Source: Brugia malayi | Lineage: Eukaryota > Nematoda > Chromadorea > Rhabditida > Onchocercidae | Direction of reading: 5' to 3' | NCBI RefSeq assembly: GCF_000002995.4 | Contig: NW_025062476.1 | Span: 625,001 to 667,500, forward strand | DNA length: 42,500 nt | Part shown: positions 12,216 to 25,413 of the stretch, piece by piece | How positions within the stretch are numbered: the first letter of the stretch is position 1 | Layout of the letters: each line of letters opens with the position of its first letter | Translations under genes and position numbers: made by a program | Notes under the pieces: model-generated | What the model saw: only the letters and a program-made list of their open reading frames with translations | What the model was told of the DNA's origin: nothing | The model's database searches: none

Positions 12216-15200
12216 TCAGGTAATTTTCACATGTTTCAAGAATTGGCGACGAAGATTGCATAAGTTGGGAATTCTTTGACGTTGAAGCTCGAAATCAGCA
12301 ATTGCAAATAGTGACATCATAGATACAGGAGATTTCCCGAGACGTATACTTTGTTCGCATTCATTCTCAGCCCATGTCTATATGAATTTGAATTAAATAA
12401 GCCATTTATTTATCACTTGTTAATCTTCCTGGGAAGGTTTTAAATTGTCTTTTTTTTTTTTTTTCCGATAATTTTCTGATAATCATTATAGCAAAAAATA
12501 GCAAAATGATTAGTGTTTTTTTTTCTCTTCATTTGAAAGAAATAAAATGAAACATTAAATTATTATCGCTTCACTTTATTTGTTTATGAATTGTCATCGA
12601 TGATTTATTTACCTGTGAAATGAATGAAATAATTTGTCCACTTTCTGATGCTAAATCTGTTAATTGATCAACATAATGAATATCTTTCAACATATGAGAA
12701 TAATCAATCCATTTCCAAGATTTTAAATTTAAAATTCCCAATCTGAAATAATGTAACTAACATATAATAGGGAAAGAAAAAAAAAGTTTTTTTTTTTCTT
12801 TCTGAGAGAAATTGATTAATGATTTAAAATCAGAAGTTGTCAGTAATTTGTAATACACATTTAAGTTTATATAGTTTTATTTATTAAAATTTTGAAAACT
12901 ATATATAGTGCTATTAAAGTTAGAAAAAAGCAATTGAGTAAATGAAAAAAAAAATATATATATATCAAATTAATTGATTATTAAAAATAATAAAAAGTAT
13001 TCATTTGTGCAAATATTTTATCACTTACCTAGCATATGGTCGTAATACTAAACGATCTCTAATATAGCTAAGAAATGTTGTAAAATATAAAATTATCCTT
13101 CCAAATGTTTCCACTTCTAAATCCATACTTAAAAAAAATAATCGTACAAAGCGCATTTGCATCCATTGAAGTATGGAACAAATATGCCAACGCCAATTAT
13201 TTGGTGGTGTTCGATATCGTGCAATTAAACCAATCTAAATTATTTTTTATTATTATTACAATTATTAAATGATAATATAAAATTGTTTGCAAATTTTTTG
13301 AATTAATTTTCATTCTAATTTTAGCATTATATAATAATTAATTAGCAATGTATAATTAATTATAAATTTTTTGAACTGAACTTCATTTCTATTTTGGCCA
13401 TATAATAATTAGCAATTTTGTATTTTACTATCATATAATAATTAATTAGCAATATAAAATTGATTATAAATTTTTTGAATTAATTTTTATTCCAATTTTA
13501 GCATTATATAACAATTAATTAGCAATATAAAATTGATTATAAATTTTTTGAATTAATTTTTATTCCAATTTTAGCATTATATAACAATTAATTAGCAATA
13601 TAAAATTGATTATAAATTTTTTGAATTAATTTTCATTTCAATTTTAGCATTTAATTACAAACACCTGTTGATTGCCATTTTGACAAATAAAACAATCAAC
13701 AAGAATTGGTGTTTGTTGATATTCATCGCATGGAAAGCCACTAATTTCATCAACGATTGTATCACGTAAATACCATTTATAATTACTGCAAATTAATAAT
13801 TATAAAATTTAATTAATTTATATTTTTTTTTAAAAAAAATAGAAAAGTTTTTTTTTTCCTTTTTGCTCATTAATATTCTTTTTTGTTTGTTTGTTCTATT
13901 TTCTTTTGATATAATATCAAAATTTTTGTTTTTTTATTGTAATTTCAAATTGTGAAAAAAAAAAAGAAAAATAAATTAGTTCATTCATTAAAGAAATTAA
14001 ATTTTTATCGAATTATTTTTATTAGCAAAGAATTTTTTTTTTCTTTTTTTCACTATTTTTATTTTTTTTTAGCTAATTATTTCTACAAATAGTAAAATTA
14101 TTTTTTACAGAAAATAATTTTTTTTTTATGAAGAAAAAAGAAAAAAGAAAAATTTTTTTTTACCTTAAATTTAAACAGCTAACATTTGTTGGTTCAATAT
14201 TTAAAGTCAAACTATTTACAGTTAAAAAGCATAATTCATGATCATTACGTGAAAAAAATGGTGCTATATAATGACAAATATTTAATGATAATGTTGCATG
14301 AAGTGCAGTATTCATCTAAAAATTTTGAATTTTAAATTTACGAAAAAAAAAAAAAAAGGAAATTAATTGTGTTAATTAATTTTTAGAAAAAACACATATA
14401 ATTATCTTGAAAAAAAAAGCAGAAAAAATTCATTAAAATATTGTCTTTTATTTATTTATTTTACTTATTATTTCAGTATTTAAAAAGTTATATTATCATA
14501 AGAAAATTTTATTAACATTAATTATTGTTGATATTAATTAAATATTTCAAAGAGTAGTAAGTAGTATTCAAACATAAATATTTACATCAATTTTTTTTAG
14601 AATATAATTAAAAAAAGAAGAATGAAATTTCATTTACATTATTAACATGTATAGAAACATTAATTGGTAGATTGAATTCATCCAATTCAAATGGATTTTT
14701 TGGTATAATTAATGCAACAAATTGTCCTTCTGTAAGTGACACAGTTTAGAATAGATTAATTAATTAATTAATTAATCAATTAGGAATATCAATAATAATA
14801 ATTTGTTTTGAAATTTGATTATTTTTTTAAATGAAATGAATTATTTTCGTTTGTCTACAACCAGTAGTTCTTATTTTGTTTAATTTTTAATTTTTATTTA
14901 TTAATTTTAATTAATATTATAATTTTGTTAAATTAGAAAATATTTCATACCAAAACGTTGTTTACTAACAATAGCGCATAATTTGTCACCAACTGCTGCT
15001 TTAATGAATGATGTTTGTGAGGTGCCATAGTGATAGCATCGATGGAATGGTGAAATCGCTATGTTCCGAGTAATCTGTTATTATTGTTATTGTTATTACT
15101 AATTATCATCATTATTATTAGTTATTATTATCATTGCTACTGCTATTATTACTAATTATCATCATTATTATTAGTTATTATTATCATTGCTACTGCTATT

Positions 15201-17330
15201 ATTACTAATTATCATCATTATTATTAGTTATTATTATCATTGCTACTGCTATTATTACTAATTATCATCATTATTATTAGTTATTATTATCATTGCTACT
15301 GCTATTATTACTAATTATCATCATTATTATTAGTTATTATTATTATTATTATTATTATTGTCATTATTAATGTTATTTTTGTTTTTATTGCTATAAAAAT
15401 TATTATTATCACTTATTATTAATTATTATTATTGTACTGTTATTATTATTATTACTATTGTCGTTATTAATGTTATTTTTGTTTTTATTGCTATAAAAAT
15501 TATTATTATCACTTATTATTAATTATTATTATTGTTACTATCATTATTATTATTACTATTATTATTATTATTAATTATTATTACTAGCTATTATCATTAT
15601 CACTAATATTATTATTTATCATTATTATTATTACTATTGCTATAAATATTACTATTACTAATTAATAATATTATTAATCAATTAATAAATTAATTTATTT
15701 TATTCATTTATTTATTTTTATTTTCTATTTTTATGCGAATAAAAATTTCACATTAAAAATATTTTATACATTAGTTAATAATAATATTGCTATTAATTTT
15801 ATTATAAAAAAAATGAAAACTATTCCACATATTAAAAAACAGCAATTTATTTATGTTCAAGAAAAAAATTACAAAAAAAAAAAAAAAAAAAAAATTAATG
15901 GAATTAAAATTAATTAATTAATTTAAAAAAAAAATTATCCTACTTTAACAATTCGTTGTCGCAGCGTTGTTTGACGATGATTATAATCCAAAACAATTAA
16001 CGTATTATTATCAATTGCATATGTATGTATAAGATAATCACCAAAATCAAATAAATCATTCAAATTTAAACTTTGACGTTTTTCCAAATTTAAATTAAAA
16101 ACATCAATTTTAAATGATGTCAACCATTCCATTGGATTACGTTCCGATATTACCATTATCTGATATAAATTAATTTTTACAATTAAAAATTAAAATTTTA
16201 ATTATTGTTTTTTTTTTTTTTTTAAATAGTATATAAAAGTTTAATTTTTCAAAAATAAACTAATTAATATTAGTAATTTTTACAACAAATTAATTAATTT
16301 TATCATTAATTATTGATAATTAATTGTTACTTTACACTGTTATATTACAATGAATAAAATTAATAATTTAAAATATTAAATATTAAATGTTAGCAAAAAT
16401 TTAATATCAATGAAAACTATATGTTATTAAATTGTTTTTTTTTTAAATTTTTGATAACAATTTTAATCATAAATTCTTGTAAGAATTTATTACAATAAAA
16501 CTTTTTTTTCTTTTCTTATCATTTTTAACTATTAATATTTATTAGAATGATTATAAAAATTAAAATTTGAATATATTTTAGTTTTTTTTTTTTTTCATTT
16601 TAAATATTTTATAATTTAATTCTTTCTTCTAAAAAATTCTTTTTTTTTTTTTTATATTAACTAACTTTTCGGCTACCAATTGTAAAGACAAATCTTCCAT
16701 CCGGTGATACAGCCATTTTAACCGGATCAAGCACAAATGCTTTACGTGTTGAACGTTCTTTGAAAACCTTTAAAATATTAATTTAAAAAAAACAAAAAAT
16801 AATAAAAAATAATTTTAATAGTTTAATTATTAAATGATTTATTAAATTATTTAATTTAAACTTATTTTATACATTATAATGCACTAATATTTGCAACAAA
16901 AAAAAAAAAAAGGAAATTAAAAATAAATAAATATGAAATTATTTAATTTAAAACATTAAAATTTAGCAATATTTAAAAAAAAAAAACAAAACAAATATTA
17001 AATTATTCAATTAAATAAAATTTTACATTATAGTTCTGTATTATTTAATTTAAAATTTTTACATTTAAATTATTATTATTATTATTATTACTATCAAGTT
17101 TTCTTTTTTTTTTAAAAAAAAGATTAAATACAAAATAATTTAATTTAAAATTGTAGCATAATAATTTGATAATATTTGAAAGTAACATTGAATAAATATA
17201 AAACTATTATTTAATTAAAAATTTTTACATTTAAATAATTTTTTTAAGAAAAAAGAAAGTAAATACAAACTTGCGCATAACGTTTTGATATTGTTTCCAT
17301 TTTTGATGAATGCAACCATTGCCATAACAT
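12216..17330 (-). CDS. Unrecognised propeller-like protein, ten exons, 454 residues
   Basis: Exons on the - strand: 17330-17271, 16767-16666, 16159-15944, 15074-14951, 14729-14638, 14315-14164, 13785-13665, 13234-13029, 12742-12613, 12377-12216. All ten phases agree and end at TGA, so the gene is very likely real. The product starts MLWQWLHSSKMETISKRYAQ. Residues ~35-315 show repeated beta-strand patterns such as MAVSPDGRFVFTIGSRKIMV, FIKAAVGDKLCAIVSKQRFE and TPILVDCFICQNGNQQIGLI, like diverged WD40 blades. Residues ~315-357 (WRWHICSILQWMQMRF onward) are hydrophobic and probably helical. The end, SMMSLFAIADFE and IPNLCNLRRQFLKHV, faintly resembles a SOCS box, with Phe where the BC-box has Cys. 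I do not recognise a family. The ATG has an in-frame stop nine codons or less upstream and no acceptor, but further 5' exons cannot be excluded. Confidence 0.8.
13323..13664. repeat. 73-bp tandem repeat inside an intron
   Basis: About five copies, the last three regular with starts at 13500, 13573 and 13646; earlier ones at about 13323, 13396 and 13428 are diverged or shortened. The unit contains AGCATTATATAACAATTAAT and a stretch ending in TTCCAATTTT. The array fills most of the intron between 13234 and 13665. Confidence 0.85.
14761..14775. repeat. TTAA run in an intron
   Basis: A short TAAT/TTAA tandem run next to the exon at 14729-14638; similar runs recur at 22815 and 42340. Confidence 0.6.
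15099..15344. repeat. 53-bp tandem repeat inside an intron
   Basis: Copies start at 15099, 15152, 15205, 15258 and 15311, the last one partial. The unit begins CTAATTATCATCATTATTAT and includes TCATTGCTACTGCTATT. The complete copies look identical by eye. The array lies in the intron between the exons ending at 15944 and starting at 15074. Confidence 0.95.
15357..15560. repeat. 110-bp duplication inside the same intron
   Basis: Two copies with an offset of 110 bases. Each contains TTATTAATGTTATTTTTGTT followed by TTATTGCTATAAAAATTATT; they are nearly identical and abut the 53-bp array, followed by looser ATT-type repeats to about 15665. Confidence 0.85.
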
Positions 17331-19399
17331 AATTAATTATAAATTTCAAAATTTATAATTAATTGTAAAATTTTTTATTCTTTTTAATTTCTTTCACTTA
17401 ATTAAACTTAAACTTAGCAAAATGACATATACACCAAATCAGTATATGAATTAAAATATGAAATGATTGATTAGAAATGAAATTTTTATTTTATTCTTAA
17501 ATTTTCATTTTACACTGTGTGCATGTGTGTGTGTGTGTATTGTAAATTTAAATTTAAATTTGCAAATATACAAATTTATTTTTTCAATTTTATTTATGCA
17601 TATTTTTTCATTAATGCACAATGTGGAATAAATTGTTACTTTTTTTTTTTTTTTTCATTCAAATTATTAATTATTTGAGTTAAATAATTTGAAAATTTTC
17701 AAATAATAATTTAATTTTATTATTATTATTATTATTTTTAACAAATAATAATTTTTTACTTCTTCTTTTTCTCATCTTTATATCATTAATTATGATTTAA
17801 TTCAAATTAATTTTGCTAATAATAAAATTAAATAATTAAATTTGTTTATTATTGTTATTAATTTTTGCTGCAATTTTAGGTATTAAAACTTTTTTTTTTT
17901 TTTTTGTTTTTTGCTTAATATTAAATTAAAAGTAAAATTTAAAAATAGAATGCAAAATTTGATGGGAAAATATGAATAAATTTTTTTTTACAATTGTAAA
18001 TTATTAATGCGAAAAAACTAATTTAACGTTTATTAGTTCTAATTTTTTAATCGAAATTGCCTCATTTAAATTATTATTAATATTTAAAATCGTTTTCTTT
18101 TTATAAATTTTTTAAAAAAAAAAAAAAAAACATATAAAATTATTAATATTAAAAAAAAAAAATAAATGCAATAAATAATTATAAAAAAAAATTTTTTTCA
18201 ATGAATTAAATTTGTTATACAAAATACAGAAAAAAAAAATGTAAATAAAATAAAAATTAGTTTGGAATATACGAAATCAATTAGAATTGGTAAATTTTAA
18301 TTTATTTATCTTTTTTTTTTTTTATTTTATTTATTTATTAATTTTTTCATTCACTTTTTTTTTTAAAAAAATAAAAGAGTAAAAGAAATAATAATGGGAA
18401 GAAATTGAATTTCTAAAAATAACATACTAAAAAAGCAAATAATTGAAATTAAATTAAAGAAAATTTTTTAAAAAAAATTTTTTAAAAAAAAGTTAAAATT
18501 AAAGAAATTAAAAATTTTAAATTTTAAGAGCAGAAAAAAAAAAACGCAGAAATGAAAAAGGAAAATTATCAAATAAAGTATTCATATTTAAATGAAATGA
18601 AAGGAAAAAAATATATAAATGAAGTGGAAAGATGAGGAATTTCAAAGTTTATTTAATAATTCATTAATTTTAAATTAATGAATTAAAATTAAAATATCAG
18701 AAAGTTAATGCAATAATCGATTAGAAATCTCGGAATAATTAATTAATTAATATTAACAATTATAATAATAATAAAAATTAAATTCAAAAAAATTCATCAG
18801 TCATTAATTATTGATAATAATTCCTTGTTAAGAAATTAATTCAAATTTTTGCAAATTTAATTTCGAAAAAAAAAAAAAAACAAATGCATAGATGCATGCA
18901 TACTTATGATTGTATTTATATTTATTAAATATTTAATTAAAAAAAAAAATTAAAATTAGATAAAATCATTAAATGAAATAAACAAATAAATGATATTATT
19001 AAAATATAAATTTTATTTTATTTCTATCCAATCAATAAAATTTTTTATTTCCGTTTTTTGTTTTTTGTTTTTTTTTATTTCACACAAATATTTGTTAACA
19101 ATTAGCATTCCAACCATTTTATTCACCATTTTTTCGTTTAAATTTAATGTTTTATTCCAATCATTGCTTTATAAATAAAATAAAATAAAATAAAAACTTA
19201 ATTAATTCTATTTCAATTCAAATTATTTATTTGATACAAATATTATTTACAATTATTTGATTTTTTCTTCTGTTCTTTTCCGTTCTTTTTCTATTTTTCA
19301 GTAAATTTTTAATGAAATTTTTATATTTAATTACGAAAAAAAAGTTTAAAATGTGAAATACGTAAGTGCTGAGTAAATAATACGCTGTCATTTATGTAC
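17331..19399. other. AT-rich gene-poor region
   Basis: Long A- and T-runs, a short GT run near 17520-17540 and ATT arrays near 17710-17735. No exon pattern, RNA gene or transposon end is recognised on either strand. Confidence 0.6.
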
Positions 19400-19875
19400 C
19401 TTATTGTTTATTGTTTGCATTATTGTTTATTGTTTACGTCATTGTTTGTATTATATGCTTAATTGCTTACCATTCATTTGTATGTATTAGTCATTTGATG
19501 CAAACATATTTACTTGTTTATTTTTTGATTTACATTTATATTTACTTATAACGTCGTATAACCTTTATTAAATATTATTGTTTATTGTTTACCTTAATTG
19601 ACTGCTCAATTGCTTTTTCATTTATTTATATGTTAATGATCTGATGCAAACATATTTATTAATACTTTTAGTAACATATGTGTTTGTTTACTTCTTTTTT
19701 TCATCTTCATCTATTTATATTTACCTATAATATCTATGTTATTGTTTACTGTTTATGTTGTTTATTAGTTAATTGTTCATTTGCTAATTGTTTATTAATG
19801 CTTTTATGTTATATTTCTTTTTTTTTTGATTCACATTTATTTAAAATAAATTATATTTGTTATTGTTTGATGTAA
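19400..19875. repeat. Degenerate tandem repeat of about 150-165 bp, three copies
   Basis: TATTGTTTATTGTTTA opens copies near 19421 and 19575 and a diverged one opens near 19740. GATGCAAACATATTTA is exact at 19497 and 19643. Each copy then has T-rich sequence with ATTTATATTTAC. The copies are old and have drifted in length. Confidence 0.6.
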
Positions 19876-21295
19876 TTTATTTAATAATTATAAAAAAACT
19901 TAATATTTTAATGTTATTTATAAATTTTTATTTCTTTTTATAATATTCACAAACAATTAATCAATTCTATAAATTCATCTTTTTTCTTAACTTTATATAT
20001 ATTAAAATTCTTTTTTTATTTTTGATTAATAATTTCAAATATTAAATATTTTATTTAATTATTATTGCTTAACAAAAAAAAAAAATTTTTTTTAAATTTT
20101 AAATTTAAATTTTGCATATTATCTTATCATCTTTTTATTTTTTTTTTTTCAAAATAGTAAATATTATGTTTTTCAAAAAAAAAAAATGAATTTTTAATCC
20201 TCTTTTTTTTGTTTTCCGGAATATTAATCCGTCTTAAACTTTTTCAATATCTTTATTTTTCCCTTTTTTTTTTTCTTCTTTTATTATTTATTTGAAGGAA
20301 TTATTTACTTACAAATTTATTTCAAATTTTTTTTTTTAAACTTTTTTTTTAATTTTTTTCTTTCCATTTTATTATTATTAAATGAATGGAAAAAAGAAAT
20401 ATCAACAAGCAGTGAAAATGTTTGTTGTTTATTCAATTTCATTTCATTATTTACATATTAAATTATTGATTTGTTGCTTACATTTAAAAATTAATTTTTT
20501 GATGTTTTTAAATTTTAATTTATTTTATTTTTCACTACCTTTTTTTCTTTAAAGCAAATACTTTAAGTGAGAATAAACAAAGTATTAAGTATTCTTTAAC
20601 TTTATTTGTAAAAGAATTATTATAAATGATTGAATTCTGTAAAGTTTAAATTAAATTTAAAAAAAAAAAAATTTTGTTTATAAGCTTTTGAGAGAAGTTT
20701 ACAAAATAAAAAAAGAGATGAAGAAAAAAATGAAAATGTAAGTAAAATGTAAATTTTAATTTTATTAATTAAATACTTTATAATTAGATATTCTTTAGGT
20801 ATTTAATAATATAAAAATAATAATTATTTTATTTTATTTTATTCGTTTCATATTTTTGTAGTAATAAATTAAATTTTATTCGATTCATTTAATATTTATT
20901 GAATATAATAATGATAATTCAATTGTTAGAAATAATTTTTTGTAATTTTCAAAATTTAATTTTTTTATTTTTATGCTTTTTTTTACTTTTATCATTCATT
21001 TATTATTACAAAACTTATAAAATATAAATGCAATTTTAGTTCGATGAAATATTCGTTATTTTATGCATTTTTAAACTAATTAAAAAAGAAAATTGAGAAA
21101 AAAAAAATACTTTAATTCATTTACTTAACAAATAAAAGTAGTCTAAGTTAAATTAATATTTTGTTAGAAGTTTTTAATTTTTTCAAAAATTTAATTTAAA
21201 TTTTGTGAAAGAAGAAAATATTGAAATTAACTTTATGCTATTTACATATAATGAAAAGAAAAAAGGACGGAAGATAGAATTAGTGCTAAATGTTA
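19876..21295. other. AT-rich gene-poor region
   Basis: Poly-A and poly-T runs dominate. No coding exon or structured RNA is recognised. Confidence 0.6.
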
Positions 21296-21609
<314 letters not shown>

Positions 21610-21721
21610 CATCAATAATAATTAAAGTTTTGCACGTAATTCTTGAATTTCATTTCTTTTTTTATCAATTATTGCACATCTCATTCGCATTTAAATGCAT
21701 TTAAAATTCAAAATTAACATT

Positions 21722-21850
21722 TCACAGAAATTGGCAAATGGCCGATGCCATATTTCCCTGATAAAATGCCGCCAAATCATTAAATGTTCGTCCATAACAA
21801 ACTGTCACATTCGATGTGTCACATTCAATGAGCAGAGCGGGCGGTGATTA
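21722..21850 (-). other. Isolated exon-like islet, orphan
   Basis: In a desert of A/T runs this 125-base islet is clearly richer in G+C. On the - strand 41 codons are open (21847-21725), including NVTVCYGRTFNDLAAFYQGN and MASAICQFL, with a weak GTGAAAT donor at 21725. A TAA lies directly before the frame and no acceptor or ATG is present. On the + strand TTTCACAG is a good acceptor followed by IGKWPMPYFPDKMPPNH and a stop, which would be a neat last exon. Either strand could be coding, and neither can be joined to a gene here. It also holds two copies of GTCACATTC 17 bases apart, so a regulatory element is another option. Confidence 0.4.
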
Positions 21851-24082
21851 CTTCTTATTATTTCAATTATTTTCTTATATTATTCCTTTTATCATTTCTT
21901 ATTTAAATTATTAAAAATTTAATTTTAATTTTTGTTTTTGTTTTTTATTCCAAATAAATTAATTTCGCTTATGGAACTTTTATCAAACTTTCTTACTTAC
22001 TTACTTACTTACTTACTTTCTTTTTTTTATAATATTTGAAATTGAATTTTTTGCTATAAAATTTGTTATAAAGTAGGATTAACTTATGATTGCAATCATT
22101 AATATACTATAACAATAGTAATATATTTGGAAATTGTTTAATTTCAATTTAAGTTTTAAATTTGAAAGTTTTTAAAATTTGTCAATTATTCATCGAGAAT
22201 GCATTCATCAAATTCACTTATGTTTAAAATGCTTATACAATGATTCATCTTCTAAAAGCACTGAAAAAAAATTTTTTTTGTTTTTTCTTGGCTGTTTGAT
22301 CTTTAATCCTATCTTTATTCTATTTTAATTTATTTAATTTAGAAGAAAAAAAAAATTATTCATTAGTTCATTTTAATAATTAAAATAATTTATTAATTTG
22401 AATAATTAAATGTAATAAAGTCATTTATTAATAAATAACATCAAAAAAAAGCGATTATTATTACTATTGAAAGTATTTTAAGTAATTAATTTACTAAAAT
22501 TTTTAACAAAAAAAAAAAAATAAATTTCCATCTTCAAATTTTCATTGTCATTTTGTGCTCTGAAAAGGTTATTTAATTAATTTTTATTACAATAAAATTT
22601 GTTTACCCTTAATTAATTCTAATTGAATTTTACATTATTGTCATTTATCAATTATTCAAATGATAGAAATTAAGTATTCCATTTCATATTTGATTGCACC
22701 TGCAATGAATACAATCAATCAATCAATCGATTAATTAATAAATTGAATATTTACTTTGTTTGTAAAAATAATGAAAATTTTAATTTGTATATGTTCCATC
22801 TATTTGATTGCTTAATTAATTAATTAATTGACTAAATTGTTTTTTTTTTTTTTTTTTTAATTAGAAATTTTCATATTATTGTAAAAATTTTTATTTGAAT
22901 AATTTTCTCGCAGTAAAATAAATTTTTCTTTTTCCTTCCGCTTTCTTTTTCAAAAATTAATTATTAAATTTATCACATAAAATAATTTTTCTCATCTCAT
23001 TCATTTAAAATTATTTACTACGTTGTAGTTAATTTAATCTAACAATTTTCTTCATTTTATTTCCTTACATCATAAATTTATAAATTAAAATAACTTCTCG
23101 TCGCTTATCATTAAATTGTTATCTGATTGAATTTGAATGAATGACTGAATGACCTTTACAACTGTCAAATATAATTTTGAAAAAATTTGAAAAGAAATTA
23201 GAAAGAGTAAATGTGGAAGAGGTAAATAATATTCGGATAATTTAATTTTATCGGTTTCCTTTCTTCTTTTTTTTTTTTTTTTTTTTTTTTTTGAAATTTC
23301 CACTATTAAATAGATTATTAAATAATTTCATTCTTTAGTATTTATTATCATTATCAATTATCAACAATTATCATTAACACATATCTATGAATTTTGAAAG
23401 GAAATTAAAACATTTTTAAATAGTTGCTCTTATTGTTGAAATTTTGTTTATTCCTTTTTGTTTGTTTGTTTTTTAATTTTAATTATTAAAATTAACAAAA
23501 TTTAATGAATAATTCTATGTAAATTGTAGGCGAATTGAAAAGACAACAAAAAAAAAAAGAAAGAAAAGAAGTAAAATTTTAAGTAATTAAAGCGAATTTC
23601 TTTTCCTTTTCTTTTTTTTTTTTTTTTGCTCAGAAAAATTTTTGGTATTTATATGAATATATTATGAGTATCGATTAAAAATTAAAATTATTTGAAAGAA
23701 ATTTGCAATGAAAATTAAATTGAAAATTTATTGCAAAAAGAAAAATGAAAAATAAATGTTTGCTAATTTCATTAATTTATTTCTAATTTAATTTGTATTT
23801 TAAATCATTTTAGTGGTTATGTGTAATTGTTTAAAATGCAAAAAAAAAAAATGATGAAAAACGTACGTGTGAAACGTACGTGTGATTAACTTACGTCAAT
23901 TTTGTGTTATAATTTTGTTGGATGAATTTGCATAAATTTTATTATAGAAAATTGTATTATTTCATTCATACGTCTTTTTATAATTAAAAATCAATTATTT
24001 TGCGTTTAAAATAAACAACGAAAAAATTATTTAACAATTTTTGTATAAATTAAAAAGTTATTTGTTTTTTTAAAAAGGAAAG
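21851..24082. other. AT-rich gene-poor region
   Basis: Homopolymers and short simple repeats, for example CTTA repeats near 21991-22018. At 23861-23884 the motif AACGTACGTGTGA occurs twice in a row; the function is unknown. No gene is recognised. Confidence 0.6.
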
Positions 24083-24123
24083 AAGAGAGAGAGAGAGAGA
24101 GAGGGATAGAGAGAAATGGAAAG

Positions 24124-24157
<34 letters not shown>
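24083..24157. repeat. GA microsatellite, two runs
   Basis: GA runs at about 24084-24103 and 24126-24157, separated by a short degenerate part. Confidence 0.95.
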
Positions 24158-24159
<2 letters not shown>

Positions 24160-24531
24160 TTATATGTTTGGAAGTGATAAAATAACGAAATGAGTAATAT
24201 GATTATCAATCAATTCGTCTATTTCATTAATATTTTTCCTATTTTCTCTTTAATTCAAAATAAAAATGAATTGATTAAAATAATCAGTGATCAAATTTAA
24301 AATAATCATTAATTTATAGAATCAAAAATTTTTTATCATCTTATCAATTTAATCACTGATTATTTTATCATATATACAGTAGTAGTAGTAATAAATTCTA
24401 TCCTAATTAATACTAACATTTAATTTTCTCTTTCATTCTTTTATTTTAATGATTATTTTAAGATATTATTAAATGAGAAAGAAAAATGAGAGAAAGATAA
24501 AGATGGGGAGAGAAAAAAGGGGAAGAGAAAA

Positions 24532-24532
<1 letters not shown>

Positions 24533-24570
<38 letters not shown>
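24533..24570. repeat. GA microsatellite
   Basis: About 17 GA units preceded by purine-rich sequence from 24475. Confidence 0.95.
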
Positions 24571-24984
24571 AAGCTTTGCTAAGGTATAATTATGATTAAG
24601 TATTAAAAATGTTACAGAAAAAAAGAAAAAAATTGAATTGTTTGTTATTTATTTTTTTTTTCTTTTTTTTTATTCAATTTGTAAAAATAAATAAATAAGT
24701 GAAAATGTGTAAAAATGTTAATATTTTTGTCAACAAATTGTTGACAAATTAATATTTTATTATCCTATGCATCTTTTCCTCTCTTCCAATTTTTTTTTCT
24801 TCTTTTCAAATTTTAATATTTTCATTCATTCATTCATTCTTTTTTTCACTTCCAATATCACTCTCCGTTTTCTTTCCTTCTTTTTCATTTTCAATATTTT
24901 TGTTTCGTTCTTTTTTAAATTCAATTATTTCCATTCCTACCAAAATTCCAAATTGCTCTAACTAATTTATTTCATTTTCCTTTT

Positions 24985-25161
24985 GTGTATGTCATGTATG
25001 TGTGCACTTGCATGTGTATGTATGTACATGCATGTATGTGTGTATGTATGTATGTTTGTGTATGTATGTGTGTGTGTGTATGTTTGTGTGTGTATGTGTA
25101 TGTTTGTGTGTGTATGTGTGTGTGTATGTTTGTGTGTGTATGTTTGTGTGTGTGTGTATGA
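24985..25161. repeat. GT/GTAT microsatellite
   Basis: TGTA and TG units alternate over about 175 bases. Open frames on both strands here (Cys/Val/Met-rich on +, His/Thr-rich on -) are products of the repeat. Confidence 0.95.
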
Positions 25162-25271
25162 TATCAGTTTGCTTAAAATATGAAAAGGTCATGATGACAG
25201 TAAAGATCAGAAATCGCATTTGTTCAGTTCTCATCAATGTTTCGTCTTTCTTTTCCTCTTCTACAAGGAAA

Positions 25272-25273
25272 AA

Positions 25274-25298
<25 letters not shown>
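25272..25298. repeat. GA microsatellite
   Basis: About 12 GA units ending in GGGG. Confidence 0.93.
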
Positions 25299-25306
<8 letters not shown>

Positions 25307-25413
25307 TGGTTTATTGTTGGTAATGTTGCATTTACTCCATTGTTATCCATTCCTTAAGCATATTTTTTATGTTACTCATTCCATTTTACTTATCATCCAC
25401 CCACTCACTCTTT

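Noticed and set aside
15935..17330. Rab3-GAP non-catalytic subunit, Kaptin, BBS9, DET1 or MED16 as identity of the propeller-like gene
   Set aside because: I compared the order of conserved stretches from memory of these families; only general beta-propeller patterns agree, so no name was given.
24983..25237. Cys/Val/Met-rich and His/Thr-rich open frames on the two strands
   Set aside because: They are translations of the GT/GTAT microsatellite.
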